Below, piece after piece: positions 1 to 7,586 of a stretch of DNA of 49,181 nucleotides. The number at the start of each line of letters is the position of its first letter. The stretch's first letter is position 1. Under the pieces are notes generated by a model. It did not search any database. It saw only the letters and a list, made by a program, of their open reading frames with translations, and was not told the origin of the DNA. A program made the position numbers and the translations under genes. Source of the stretch: an uncultured Oscillospiraceae bacterium (GTDB lineage: Bacteria; Bacillota; Clostridia; Oscillospirales; Oscillospiraceae); assembly GCA_934589675.1 (NCBI GenBank), contig CAKTOF010000019.1, positions 1-49,181 on the forward strand, in the 5' to 3' direction.

Positions 1-1
1 G

Positions 2-793
2 CTGTATTCCCGGAAGCTGTGTACGGAGCTGTACCCGAACCTTTACAGGGATGAAACAGCGGTTCGTCTGCTCGACCGGATCGACTACGACTTTTCAGAG
101 GCAGAGAAAAGCTCCCGCAGTCTGATGCAGCGCTTTGGCGCGCTGGAGGTGGCTATGCGGCAGAATGACCTTGCCTTCGAGGTGCGGGATTATCTGAAAG
201 CGCACCCCACTGCGGCGGTGGTCAATCTGGGCTGCGGGCTGGACAGCACCGGGAGAAGCTGCGACAACGGCAGCTGCAAGATCTACAATCTGGACCTCCC
301 GGATGTGATTGCCTTGCGGCAGCAGCTGCTGTCCGCCGGGGAGCGGGAGGAAAATATCCCCTGCGACCTGAAGGACACCGCATGGTTTGACAAAGTCGAT
401 GCCTCCGGCGGGGCGGTGTTTTTTGCCTCCGGGGTGTTCTATTACTTTCTGACGGAGCAGGTCAAGGCGCTGGTGCAAAAAATGGCGGACGCCTTCCCCG
501 GCGGTGTGCTGGTATTTGACGCAGCAAACCGGACGGCAGTAAAGATGATCGCAAAAACATGGCTTAAGAGCGCGAAAATCAAGGATGTGGGCGCATATTT
601 TGCGGTTTCGGACGCCGCCAGGGAAATCGGCGCGTGGGACAGCCGTTTACGGGTTTCGAGCCGGGGCTATATGCTGGGTTACAACGATTTGAAGGACCCG
701 TCCGTCAGCGGCTTTTTCCGATTCCTCGCAAGGATCGGGGACAACGGGATGAAAATGCAGATCGTGAAGATCGGATTTGGAGGCAGACAATGA
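2..793 (+). CDS. Class I SAM-dependent methyltransferase, 5' end outside window
   Basis: The reading frame is open from the first bases, with no start codon before an internal ATG at 125, so the gene begins upstream of the window. The SAM-binding motif VVNLGCGLDST (encoded near 220-250) matches the glycine-rich loop of leucine carboxyl methyltransferase-like (Ppm1/LCMT) small-molecule methyltransferases. A later stretch, VFFASGVFYYF, fits the acidic/aromatic core of the fold. The substrate is unknown. The stop codon overlaps the next ATG (ATGA), so the two genes are probably translationally coupled. The region is AT-richer than most of the window. The superfamily call is firm; the subfamily is tentative. 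Confidence 0.8.
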   Translation: MYSRKLCTELYPNLYRDETAVRLLDRIDYDFSEAEKSSRSLMQRFGALEVAMRQNDLAFEVRDYLKAHPTAAVVNLGCGLDSTGRSCDNGSCKIYNLDLPDVIALRQQLLSAGEREENIPCDLKDTAWFDKVDASGGAVFFASGVFYYFLTEQVKALVQKMADAFPGGVLVFDAANRTAVKMIAKTWLKSAKIKDVGAYFAVSDAAREIGAWDSRLRVSSRGYMLGYNDLKDPSVSGFFRFLARIGDNGMKMQIVKIGFGGRQ

Positions 794-1422
794 ACTACGC
801 AGGAATGCCCTTTGGAATGTGGGCGATGTTTGCCGGTTCCTTTCAAAAGCAGCTGACCGCTGTGCTGGGCTATGATGCAGACGCCGCAAGAGCCATCACG
901 AAAAAGGCCAAGCCGAAATACAGGGAGATCATTGCCGAATTGCCGGAGTTTGAAAAGGGCGACCGGTTCAAGATGAACCTTGTCAACTGCGCTATGATCG
1001 GCTCGTTTATCCTCTCCATGCCGGAGCGCCCGGACGTGGAACGGCTGACGGTCTACTACGCCAATGCCATGATGACAAAGCCCATGAAATGGTTCTGCCG
1101 CAAGAGCGGAAAAAGCAAATTCACTGAAAAGGACATTGCCGGCATGAAGGCCACCGCCGCGCTGAAGGCCGCCGACCGCAACCCCTACTCGTGGAATATG
1201 GAGCTTTACGAGTACCCGGACGGCAGCGGCTATGAGGGACGATTCACCAAATGCGGCATCTGCGTGCTGATGAAAAAGCTGGGGCTTTATGACCTGACTC
1301 CCGCCCTGTGCCGCCTGGACTACACCATGAGCGAAGCCGGCGGCGTGACCGACTTTGTGCGGCAGTATACCCTTGCCTCCGGCGGCCCTTACTGCGACTG
1401 CGGATACAAAAAGAAGAAATAA
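790..1422 (+). CDS. L-2-amino-thiazoline-4-carboxylic acid hydrolase family protein
   Basis: Encodes 210 residues. The start is the ATG that overlaps the upstream methyltransferase stop (ATGA); the frame stays open further upstream, but the coupled ATG gives the usual family N-terminus (GMPFGMWAMFAGSF). Conserved cysteines and the C-terminal block GRFTKCGICVLMKKLGLYDLTPALCRLDY resemble the L-2-amino-thiazoline-4-carboxylate hydrolase family, named for an enzyme that opens a thiazoline ring to S-carbamoyl-cysteine. Most clostridial members have no tested substrate. The C-terminus ends in CDCGYKKKK. Pairing with a methyltransferase suggests a small-molecule modification pair (inference). Confidence 0.72.
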   Translation: MNYAGMPFGMWAMFAGSFQKQLTAVLGYDADAARAITKKAKPKYREIIAELPEFEKGDRFKMNLVNCAMIGSFILSMPERPDVERLTVYYANAMMTKPMKWFCRKSGKSKFTEKDIAGMKATAALKAADRNPYSWNMELYEYPDGSGYEGRFTKCGICVLMKKLGLYDLTPALCRLDYTMSEAGGVTDFVRQYTLASGGPYCDCGYKKKK

Positions 1423-1438
1423 ATAGGGAGAGCAGCAA

Positions 1439-1470
1439 CCCCCGCACCGGTCAGGCGATCGGTGCGGGGG
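1439..1470. terminator. Hairpin between convergent units
   Basis: An 11-bp perfect stem (CCCCCGCACCG / CGGTGCGGGGG) with a 10-nt loop lies just after the hydrolase stop and before the 3' end of the convergent ABC remnant. No clean U-tract follows on either strand. It may be a weak or Rho-assisted terminator or an mRNA-protecting hairpin. Confidence 0.5.
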
Positions 1471-1496
1471 CTGCGGCACAAATCCGGTGATCATTT

Positions 1497-2230
1497 TTAT
1501 TCTGCAAGGCTCCAACCTTCTGCTTTCTTGCGGATGTCGATAAATTCCTTGTATTTTCCGGCAGTGGCCACCAGCTCATCGTGGGTGCCCTGCTGGACGA
1601 TCTTGCCGTGATCGACAACGAATATCCTGTCGGCATTGCGCACGGTTTTCAGCCGGTGGGCAATCATGATGACGGTCTTGTCATGGGTCAGCTCGGAGAC
1701 GGCCTCCATCAGCTCTTTTCCATTTTCCGGGCCAACATTGGCCGTGGCCTCGTCCAGAATGATGACAGGCGCGTCCTTCATAATCGCCCGGGCGATGGAA
1801 ATGCGCTGCCGCTCACCGCCGGAGAGGCGGCCGCCGGAGGCGCCGCATATGGTCTGATAGCCGTTTTCCAGACCCATGATGAACGCATGGCAGCCGCATT
1901 TTTTCGCCGCATCGATGACCTCCTCGTCGGCTGCGCTTTTTTGCCCATGCGAATATTGTCCATCACCGAAAGGTCAAAGAGATAGTTGTCCTGGGATACA
2001 TAGGCGATGCGCTTTGTACACTCTGCCAGAGGGTCAGGCAGCGGGAAAGCTCTGCCGTGCCGCCTACCAGTGCGGTGATGAGCCGGATGATGATGAAATA
2101 CGGCGCAAGGGAGCAGGCGACGCCCAGCAGCGCCGCAAGGACGCTCAGGGCGTATTCGCCGCAGCGCCCGTTTGCCCAGCTCTGCCAGCAACGAGGCGGC
2201 AGAATGCTTTTGTCTTACTGATTTGTTCAT
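1497..2230 (-). pseudogene. ABC exporter (fused TMD-NBD type), internally deleted and frameshifted
   Basis: Read on the minus strand, the 5' end (MNKSVRQKHSAASLLAELGK) is the start of an exporter half-transporter. After a frame change the next frame reads LSVLAALLGVACSLAPYF, its first membrane helix. The sequence then jumps directly into the nucleotide-binding domain (RIAYVSQDNYLFDLSVMDNI, the Q-loop). The rest of the TMD and the Walker A motif are missing. A second frame change lies near an A-rich run at about 1938-1955, after which ASGGRLSGGERQRISIARAI (signature), VIILDEATANVG (Walker B) and the H-loop read through to the stop. An intact protein of this type has nearly 600 residues; this relic cannot bind ATP normally. 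It was probably controlled by the adjacent TetR regulator. Confidence 0.85.
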
Positions 2231-2247
2231 GGTAGACTCCTTTACTG

Positions 2248-2263
2248 GTTAGCTATCTCTAAC
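2248..2263. promoter_or_regulatory. Inverted repeat GTTAG-N6-CTAAC upstream of ABC relic
   Basis: GTTAG (2248-2252) and CTAAC (2259-2263) form a 5-bp dyad with a 6-nt spacer, about 20 bp upstream of the start of the ABC exporter relic. It may be a repressor site for the adjacent TetR protein or for a metal regulator. Short, so low confidence. Confidence 0.3.
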
Positions 2264-2311
2264 TGGAGTTCGTAAGAAAAGGGCGTCTCTCCGCCCATTT
2301 TCTTTGCCAGT

Positions 2312-2920
2312 TTAATTCAGACTGTCACATAGCTGCCGCCAGCCGGCATTGGTGAAATCAAGAACCGCCTGTAAGCAGGTAAGCATTCTGCTTTCCTCCA
2401 TGTGCTGATCCAGGATCTGGCGAAAGTACCCGAACTGTGCGCCCATCAAAAGACGGATCGCATCGGCATTTGGCGCTTTTCCATAGATATGTGAAAAGAA
2501 CTCTACCGTTTGTTCCGCTTTCTGATCCATCAGCTCATGCAGTATGGCTTCAACGGAGCTGCCATCGCTGCGGCAAAAAAATAAAGTGCAGTCGTCATGG
2601 TGCTCGGTCAGCAGCCGAAAGTATACCTGTTCCTCGGCGCCTATGGCGCGGAGGATCTCCTCCGGCCGTGCGCTGCGCTTTGCTTTTTCGTATTCTTCGG
2701 CGATGGGTGCAAACAAGGTCCGCATCGTCTCAAAAAAATCCTGAAGCAAGCTGGCAAACAAGGCATCTTTATTCTTGTATCTTGTGTAGATCGCTCCCGT
2801 TGTGACGCCGGCCTTTTCCGCGATCTTATGCAGAGCGGCTTTCTGAAAGCCGTAAGCAAGAAACTCCGAATAAGCAGCCTGAATGATCCCATCATCCAGG
2901 GAATGGTCCTTATTGGCCAT
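2312..2920 (-). CDS. TetR/AcrR family transcriptional regulator
   Basis: Encodes 202 residues. The N-terminal helix-turn-helix (about residues 10-55: IIQAAYSEFLAYGFQKAALHKIAEKAGVTTGAIYTRYKNKDALF) is a textbook TetR DNA-binding domain; the rest is a helical ligand-binding/dimerisation domain. The frame stays open further upstream through the tRNA gene, but that part is a tRNA read as protein; the chosen ATG follows a modest AGGGG site. A long dyad lies immediately upstream, suggesting self-repression. The protein probably senses a toxic small molecule and controlled the neighbouring exporter, now a pseudogene. Confidence 0.85.
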   Translation of the reverse strand: MANKDHSLDDGIIQAAYSEFLAYGFQKAALHKIAEKAGVTTGAIYTRYKNKDALFASLLQDFFETMRTLFAPIAEEYEKAKRSARPEEILRAIGAEEQVYFRLLTEHHDDCTLFFCRSDGSSVEAILHELMDQKAEQTVEFFSHIYGKAPNADAIRLLMGAQFGYFRQILDQHMEESRMLTCLQAVLDFTNAGWRQLCDSLN

Positions 2921-2934
2921 GTCTTCGCCCCTCT

Positions 2935-2981
2935 GCGCCAAAATAATAATGTCATTATCGATAACGGCATTATTTTGGCGC
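2935..2981. promoter_or_regulatory. Probable TetR operator, nested dyad
   Basis: Outer arms GCGCCAAAATAAT (2935-2947) and ATTATTTTGGCGC (2969-2981) are a perfect 13-bp inverted repeat. Between them lies a second dyad centred on TTATCGATAA (2955-2964), extended by AATG...CATT. The element begins 15 bp upstream of the TetR start codon, the expected place for an autoregulatory operator. Confidence 0.6.
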
Positions 2982-3111
2982 TCTTTTTGCTGCTTGTCAA
3001 TACGAATTGCACACTGCCTGGCAAGAACATACCTTGACAAAGCGCGCCTCAGAAGGACATGCTTTTGCGCTATGCACGGGAGCGCTATTTCCCGAATCCC
3101 GCTTTTTTGAT

Positions 3112-3150
3112 AAAAAAAGTCGGAGCAAGCGAGATGAAGCTTGCTCCGAC
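3112..3150 (-). terminator. Intrinsic terminator of tRNA-Leu
   Basis: On the minus strand a perfect 12-bp stem, GTCGGAGCAAGC / GCTTGCTCCGAC, with an 8-nt loop is followed by seven T residues. It starts two bases after the encoded CCA of the tRNA. Confidence 0.93.
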
Positions 3151-3151
3151 G

Positions 3152-3238
3152 TGGTGCTGGTGACCGGGATCGAACCGGTACGGGATCACTCCCACGGGAT
3201 TTTAAGTCCCGGGCGTCTGCCAGTTCCGCCACACCAGC
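3152..3238 (-). tRNA. tRNA-Leu(UAA)
   Basis: The minus strand folds as a class II tRNA: acceptor stem GCTGGTG / CACCAGC, anticodon loop CTTAAAA (anticodon UAA) closed by CGGGA / TCCCG, a long variable arm, the T-arm GGTTCGATCC and an encoded 3' CCA (3152-3154). The long variable arm and anticodon identify a leucine tRNA. Its 3' end faces the AT-richer segment 1-3111. Confidence 0.96.
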
Positions 3239-3249
3239 GCGGCTTTTTT

Positions 3250-3278
3250 ATTTTAGCACCGCGGAGCGGCCGCGTCAA
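3250..3278 (-). promoter_or_regulatory. Sigma-A promoter for tRNA-Leu
   Basis: Minus strand: -35 TTGACG (3273-3278), 17-bp spacer, -10 TAAAAT (3250-3255), 12 bp before the mature tRNA. Confidence 0.75.
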
Positions 3279-3289
3279 GGGGACGGAGT

Positions 3290-3318
3290 TTGACAGATCA
3301 GCGCGCGCGTATTATACT
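3290..3318 (+). promoter_or_regulatory. Sigma-A promoter for the zinc-ribbon gene
   Basis: Consensus -35 TTGACA (3290-3295), 17-bp spacer, -10 TATACT (3313-3318). It diverges from the tRNA promoter 12 bp away. Confidence 0.85.
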
Positions 3319-3370
3319 GATACCGAAACCGATACCAGCCGCCCGCACGGGCGGGGAAAGGATGGTCATT

Positions 3371-5389
3371 ATGGCAAAATTCTGCCACAACTGCGGCGCA
3401 GCGCTCGACGACGGCGCCGTATTCTGCGCCTGCTGCGGGGCAAGGCAGCCTGAGGCTCCGGCGCCGCAGCCGGAGCCGGCCGCGCAGCCGTCTGCGCCCG
3501 CGCCCGCGCCGAAGAAAAAGGGAAGGGGCGGCCTCATCGCGGGGCTGTGCGCCATTGCGGCGGTCATCGCGCTCGTGCTCGTGGGCGTGCTCTACGTCTG
3601 GCCGAACTTTTTAAGCCGCGACGCGCGCTATGACAAGTACATGGAGCAGGCCGCGACGCTCTGCGCCGCGGAGGACTTCGCCGGCGCGCAGGAGCAGTAT
3701 ACCCGCGCCATCCGGCTCGACACCGGCCGCGCCGACCCGTACCTCGGCCGCGGCGACGCGTATGCCGCGCAGGATGCGCTTGACGACGCCGTCGAGGACT
3801 ACAAGACGGCCGTCGCGCTCGAGCCGGCGCGCGCGGACGGATACTTAAAGCTCGCCGACGCCTACGCCGCCGCGGGGCAGACTGACGCCGCGCTCGCGGC
3901 GCTTAAGGAAGGGCTGAACGCGGCCGACGAGACCGAGGCGCTCTCGCGCCGTCTTGCCGAGCTCAGCTCCCCGCTGGCGGGGCTGGAGACCGCGCTCGGC
4001 GAGCTGGCCGACTTCGCCGGGCGCAGCCCCATGGGGCAGGCGCTGAACATCCCGGCCGTCGCGGACGTCGCCGCGGCCATGGCAAAGACGGGCGAGGCGA
4101 TGAGCGCCGTGCGCGCACAGTCGCCGATGCAGGCACTCTCCGTCCTGGGCCAGGCGCTCATGGCCGGGCAGACGAGCGCGGCGCTCGAGCTGTCCGACGG
4201 CGAGGAATCCGCGCACCTTCAGGCCGACCTGTGCACCGACCTTGCCGCGGGCGAGGCCTCGCTGACCGGCTCCATCGCCACGAACGGCGAGATGTACGAC
4301 CTCACCGCGTATTTCAGCCGCGAGACGGGCGCGTTCCGCTCGGGTCTCATCGGCGAGGACTGGTACGGCGTGACGTGGGATACGCTGGCGGACGATCTGG
4401 CCGGCTCCGTCTTTGCGCAGGAGGGCTACCTTTCGCAGGACGACCTCAACGAGCTGAGAAGCCAGCTCGCGCAGGCGGGCGGCCTCGGCGAGGCGCTCGG
4501 CGCGCTCGACTTTTCCGGCCTTGACTGGAAAAAATACGCCTCCGTCCTCTTCTCCGCCGCGCCGGACGTCACGAGCGGCACGGACGAGACCGGCCGGACG
4601 TACCTGACCGTCTCGCTCGACATGGCCGACTCCGTGGACATCGCGGCAGGCCTGCTCGAGACGGCCGCGGCTGACGCGGCGCTGCGCGAGCTGCTCGCCT
4701 CCGTGTGCGAAATGACCGGCGACGCCGAGGCGGCCGCCGACATGCGCGCCGGCTGGGAGGAATCGCTGCTTGGTGCGGCCGACGAGCTCCGCTCGGCCGC
4801 CGTGTCCGGCGCGGTCGAGCTGACGGTCTACACCCGTGACGGCTACGTCGACGCCATCCGCGTCTCCGGCGAGCCGAGCGTCGACGGCGAAACGGTGAGC
4901 ATCGACTACTTGATCTCGTATGAGTACGCAGACGGCGCGCTCTCGCGGCTCGACGCAGAGCTGTCCGTGGACGACGGCCGGGACAAGAGCTCTGTCCGCT
5001 TCGGCTACCGCGCCGCGCCGGAGAATGACCGCTTTGCCAGCCAGATCACCTACACGCTCATGGACGGCGACATCGTCTCGAGCACCATGCTGACGACCGA
5101 GTGGGACCGCACGACGGGCGAGCTCATCCTCACGCTCGACGCCGACGGCGAGCAGATCTCGACGGCAGATCTCCTGCCGCTCACGCTCAGAAGCGACGGC
5201 GACGGCGCGGAGCTCAAATGCGACCTGTCCGCCCTGATGGGGGTGGACGCGAAGCTGACGCTTTGCGCCTATCCCGGCAAGTCGTTCGTCGAGCGCCCGA
5301 AGAAGTTCATCGGCATCGCCGACTGGGACGAGGACACGCTCGAGCGCTTCGAGCAGGCCGCCGAGCAGCTTGAGACCCTCCTCGGCTGA
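3371..5389 (+). CDS. Zinc-ribbon / single-TM / TPR repeat protein, function unknown
   Basis: Encodes 672 residues. The start is the ATG with AAAGGA 8 nt upstream, downstream of a strong promoter; two earlier in-frame starts lie before that site. Order of parts: a zinc ribbon with C5-x2-C8 and C19-x2-C22; a Pro/Ala/Glu linker; one membrane helix (about residues 56-77, AGLCAIAAVIALVLVGVLYV); about three TPR-like helical pairs (residues 85-190); then a long extracytoplasmic C-terminal region of unknown fold rich in Asp, Glu and Ser. The zinc ribbon is predicted cytoplasmic, the rest outside. Such proteins are common in Clostridia but have no assigned role. It is a single-gene unit with its own terminator. 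Confidence 0.85.
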   Translation: MAKFCHNCGAALDDGAVFCACCGARQPEAPAPQPEPAAQPSAPAPAPKKKGRGGLIAGLCAIAAVIALVLVGVLYVWPNFLSRDARYDKYMEQAATLCAAEDFAGAQEQYTRAIRLDTGRADPYLGRGDAYAAQDALDDAVEDYKTAVALEPARADGYLKLADAYAAAGQTDAALAALKEGLNAADETEALSRRLAELSSPLAGLETALGELADFAGRSPMGQALNIPAVADVAAAMAKTGEAMSAVRAQSPMQALSVLGQALMAGQTSAALELSDGEESAHLQADLCTDLAAGEASLTGSIATNGEMYDLTAYFSRETGAFRSGLIGEDWYGVTWDTLADDLAGSVFAQEGYLSQDDLNELRSQLAQAGGLGEALGALDFSGLDWKKYASVLFSAAPDVTSGTDETGRTYLTVSLDMADSVDIAAGLLETAAADAALRELLASVCEMTGDAEAAADMRAGWEESLLGAADELRSAAVSGAVELTVYTRDGYVDAIRVSGEPSVDGETVSIDYLISYEYADGALSRLDAELSVDDGRDKSSVRFGYRAAPENDRFASQITYTLMDGDIVSSTMLTTEWDRTTGELILTLDADGEQISTADLLPLTLRSDGDGAELKCDLSALMGVDAKLTLCAYPGKSFVERPKKFIGIADWDEDTLERFEQAAEQLETLLG

Positions 5390-5408
5390 GGACCCGCACG
5401 ATCCATCG

Positions 5409-5442
5409 CCCCGCGCAGCCGCCCGGCTGCGCGGGGCTTTTT
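5409..5442 (+). terminator. Intrinsic terminator
   Basis: CCCCGCGCAGCCG (5409-5421) pairs with CGGCTGCGCGGGG (5424-5436), with a very tight loop, followed by C and five T. It closes the zinc-ribbon gene. Confidence 0.9.
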
Positions 5443-5480
5443 CTCCGCCCGCCGCGCGGCGAAGGCCCCGCGGCGGCGCA

Positions 5481-5512
5481 AAAAAGAGGAGGCCCGATGG
5501 CCTCCTCTTTTT
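5481..5512 (-). terminator. Terminator of the sugar ABC operon
   Basis: AAAAAGAGGAGGCC / GGCCTCCTCTTTTT with a 4-nt loop. Read on the minus strand it gives a GC stem followed by T-rich sequence 14 bp after the binding-protein stop. It is symmetrical and could work in both directions. Confidence 0.88.
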
Positions 5513-5525
5513 GTATGGCGCCCGC

Positions 5526-6536
5526 TCAGAACTCGAGCTTGTCGGTGTAGTCGCCCGCGTTGTCCGCGGTGATGTGCGGGACGTTCGTGTAGTGGAAGTA
5601 CTCGACCGTGTTGCCGGCGGCGAGGTCGTCGATGACCTTAAAGACCTCGGCGACGGTGTCCTTCGTGGAGTAGAAGGAGGTCAGCGTCATCTTGCCGTCC
5701 TCGATGGCCTGAACGGCGTCCTTCTGGCCGGTGATGGAGTAGACCTCAACGTCTCCCATGTTGGCCGCCTGCAGCGCGTTCACGCCGCCGAGCGTCAGGT
5801 CGTCGTCAAAGCCCATGAGGATGTCGATGTCGTCGCCGTAGGTGGAGATGAACTTCTCCATGATCGTCTGGGCGTCGGCGCGGGACGAGAACGCCCACTC
5901 GAGGCCGAGGATCTCATAGTTCGAGTTCTCCTTGATGTAGGTGTCGAAGCCATCGACGCGCTGGATGTAGTCCGACTGGACCGGGACGCCGCCAATCTCG
6001 ACGATCTTCAGGCCGGCGTCGGCGCCGTGCTTGTCGACGATCGCCTTGGCGATGTCGGCCGCCATCTGGACGTTGTCCGGGCCGCAGTAGGCCTTGACGT
6101 TCTCGCGGCCGCCCTCGGCCACGTCGGTGTGGAGCGTGATGCACGGGATGTCGGCGTCGGCGACGGCCTTCGTCCAGTCAACGGCCAGCTCCGGGTCGGC
6201 CGGGAAAATGACGAAGTAGTCCGGGTCGAGCTGGATGAGCTGCTCGATCTGCTCGCCCTGAAGGGCGGCGTCGCCCTCGGCGGCCAGCGGCTTGAACTCC
6301 CAGCCGCGATCCTTGCACGTCTGCTCGAGGTTCGAGTAGAGGTACTGCGGCAGAAGCGCGATGTTGTAGGCGATGGCGGAGTAGGCGATGGTCACGGTGC
6401 CGTCACCGTTGCGGTCAGCGGCGAGGCTGTCGCCGTCCGAGCCGGCGTCCTTGCCGTCGTCCTTGGCGCAGGCGGCCAGCGCAAACACCATTGCGAGCGC
6501 CAGCAGCAGAGCAAGAAGTCTTTTCGCTTTTTTCAC
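5526..6536 (-). CDS. Sugar ABC transporter substrate-binding lipoprotein (PBP type 1, family 4)
   Basis: Encodes 336 residues with a GTG start behind AAAGGGAG. A lipoprotein signal (MKKAKRLLALLLALAMVFALAAC) places the lipidated cysteine at residue 23. The mature part has the ribose/galactose-type periplasmic-binding fold: an early DGTVTIAYSAIAYN strand, GEQIEQLIQLDPDYFVIFPADP, and the hinge region DIDILMGFDDDLTLGGVNALQA. It captures a sugar or sugar-like ligand outside the membrane and delivers it to the permeases encoded just upstream. It is the last gene of an ATPase-permease-permease-binding protein operon. The exact sugar cannot be read from sequence. Confidence 0.9.
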   Translation of the reverse strand: MKKAKRLLALLLALAMVFALAACAKDDGKDAGSDGDSLAADRNGDGTVTIAYSAIAYNIALLPQYLYSNLEQTCKDRGWEFKPLAAEGDAALQGEQIEQLIQLDPDYFVIFPADPELAVDWTKAVADADIPCITLHTDVAEGGRENVKAYCGPDNVQMAADIAKAIVDKHGADAGLKIVEIGGVPVQSDYIQRVDGFDTYIKENSNYEILGLEWAFSSRADAQTIMEKFISTYGDDIDILMGFDDDLTLGGVNALQAANMGDVEVYSITGQKDAVQAIEDGKMTLTSFYSTKDTVAEVFKVIDDLAAGNTVEYFHYTNVPHITADNAGDYTDKLEF

Positions 6537-6599
6537 TTGAAATCTCCCTTTCAGTTACTTGATTTTATGCAGCCGCTTGCGCGGCAGTCATACAGGTCG

Positions 6600-7586
6600 T
6601 CAGGCCTTCGCGTCCTCGCCGGACGTGAGGCGGTCGATGATGAGCACGACGATGAGAAGCAGGCCCGACACGAAGTCGACCCACGCGGCCGGGATGAGCA
6701 GCAGATTCATCGCCGTGGAGATCAGGCGCATGATGAGCACGCCGATGAGCACATTGAGCATCGTGCCCTTGCCGCCGGCCATCTTGATGCCGCCGATGAC
6801 GCAGGCCGAGATGGCGAACACGTCGCGCCCCTCGCCGAGCGTGTAGATGGCCGCGCCCTGGTTCGAGGCGAGGAACACGCCGGCCAGGCCGCACAGAAAG
6901 CCGCACAGCACATAGGCAAAGAACGCCGTCCGGCTGGTGTTGATGCCCGCGAGCTTGCCGGCCTCGGCATTGTCGCCCGCGATGTACAGGTGGTTGCCGA
7001 AGGCCGTCTTGCGCATGACGAAGGCCAGAAGGATGAGGATGGCCACAAAGAGGATGACAGTCAGCGCGAGGTACTTGCTGCCGCCGAACTGCAGCCGCGC
7101 GATGTTGTTGCGCAGCGCGTTTCTCAGGTCGTCTGCCGGGTAGATGGAGCCGTCCTTCGTGAAGTAGTAGACGATGCCCTTATAGATATAGTTCGTTGCG
7201 ATCGTCGCAATGAGCGGGCTGATGCCGAGCCTTGTGACGGTGAAGCCGTTGATGGCGCCCATGACGAGCCCCGCGGCCAGCGCGGCGAGCACGCCGGCGA
7301 GCACGCTGCCCGTCGCGTTGATGACGAGCACGACGAGCACGGCGCTCGTCGCGGCCTGGAAGCCGACGGACAGGTCGATGTTGCCCGTGACCATGACGAG
7401 CGCAAGGCCGACGGCGATGCAGCCGTACAGGCTCGACTCGAACACGATCGTCGAGAAGTTGCGGGTGAAGCGGCTGATGAAGAACGAGCCGATGATGAGC
7501 AGAACGACCAGAATGACGGCGGAGTTATAGCTCAGAAGCGTGCGCTTAAGGCCGCCGGGCGCGGTCAGTCTTTCTTTCTTTTCCAC
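6600..7586 (-). CDS. Sugar ABC transporter permease (RbsC/XylH family), subunit 1
   Basis: Encodes 328 residues with a GTG start inside the end of the preceding permease gene (22-bp overlap). Eight or more hydrophobic segments; the conserved stretch GLALVMVTGNIDLSVGFQAA is the BPD_transp_2 family signature, and VFAISACVIGGIKMAGGKGT is the cytoplasmic coupling loop that contacts the ATPase. It forms a heterodimeric channel with the other permease. A small hairpin (GCCGC-GCAA-GCGGC) lies between its stop and the binding-protein start. Confidence 0.9.
   Translation of the reverse strand: MEKKERLTAPGGLKRTLLSYNSAVILVVLLIIGSFFISRFTRNFSTIVFESSLYGCIAVGLALVMVTGNIDLSVGFQAATSAVLVVLVINATGSVLAGVLAALAAGLVMGAINGFTVTRLGISPLIATIATNYIYKGIVYYFTKDGSIYPADDLRNALRNNIARLQFGGSKYLALTVILFVAILILLAFVMRKTAFGNHLYIAGDNAEAGKLAGINTSRTAFFAYVLCGFLCGLAGVFLASNQGAAIYTLGEGRDVFAISACVIGGIKMAGGKGTMLNVLIGVLIMRLISTAMNLLLIPAAWVDFVSGLLLIVVLIIDRLTSGEDAKA

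Noticed and set aside
2921..3232. N-terminal extension of the first TetR frame, reading MAELADARDLKSRGSDPVP
   Set aside because: This is tRNA-Leu and its flank translated by chance; the real start is the ATG at 2920.
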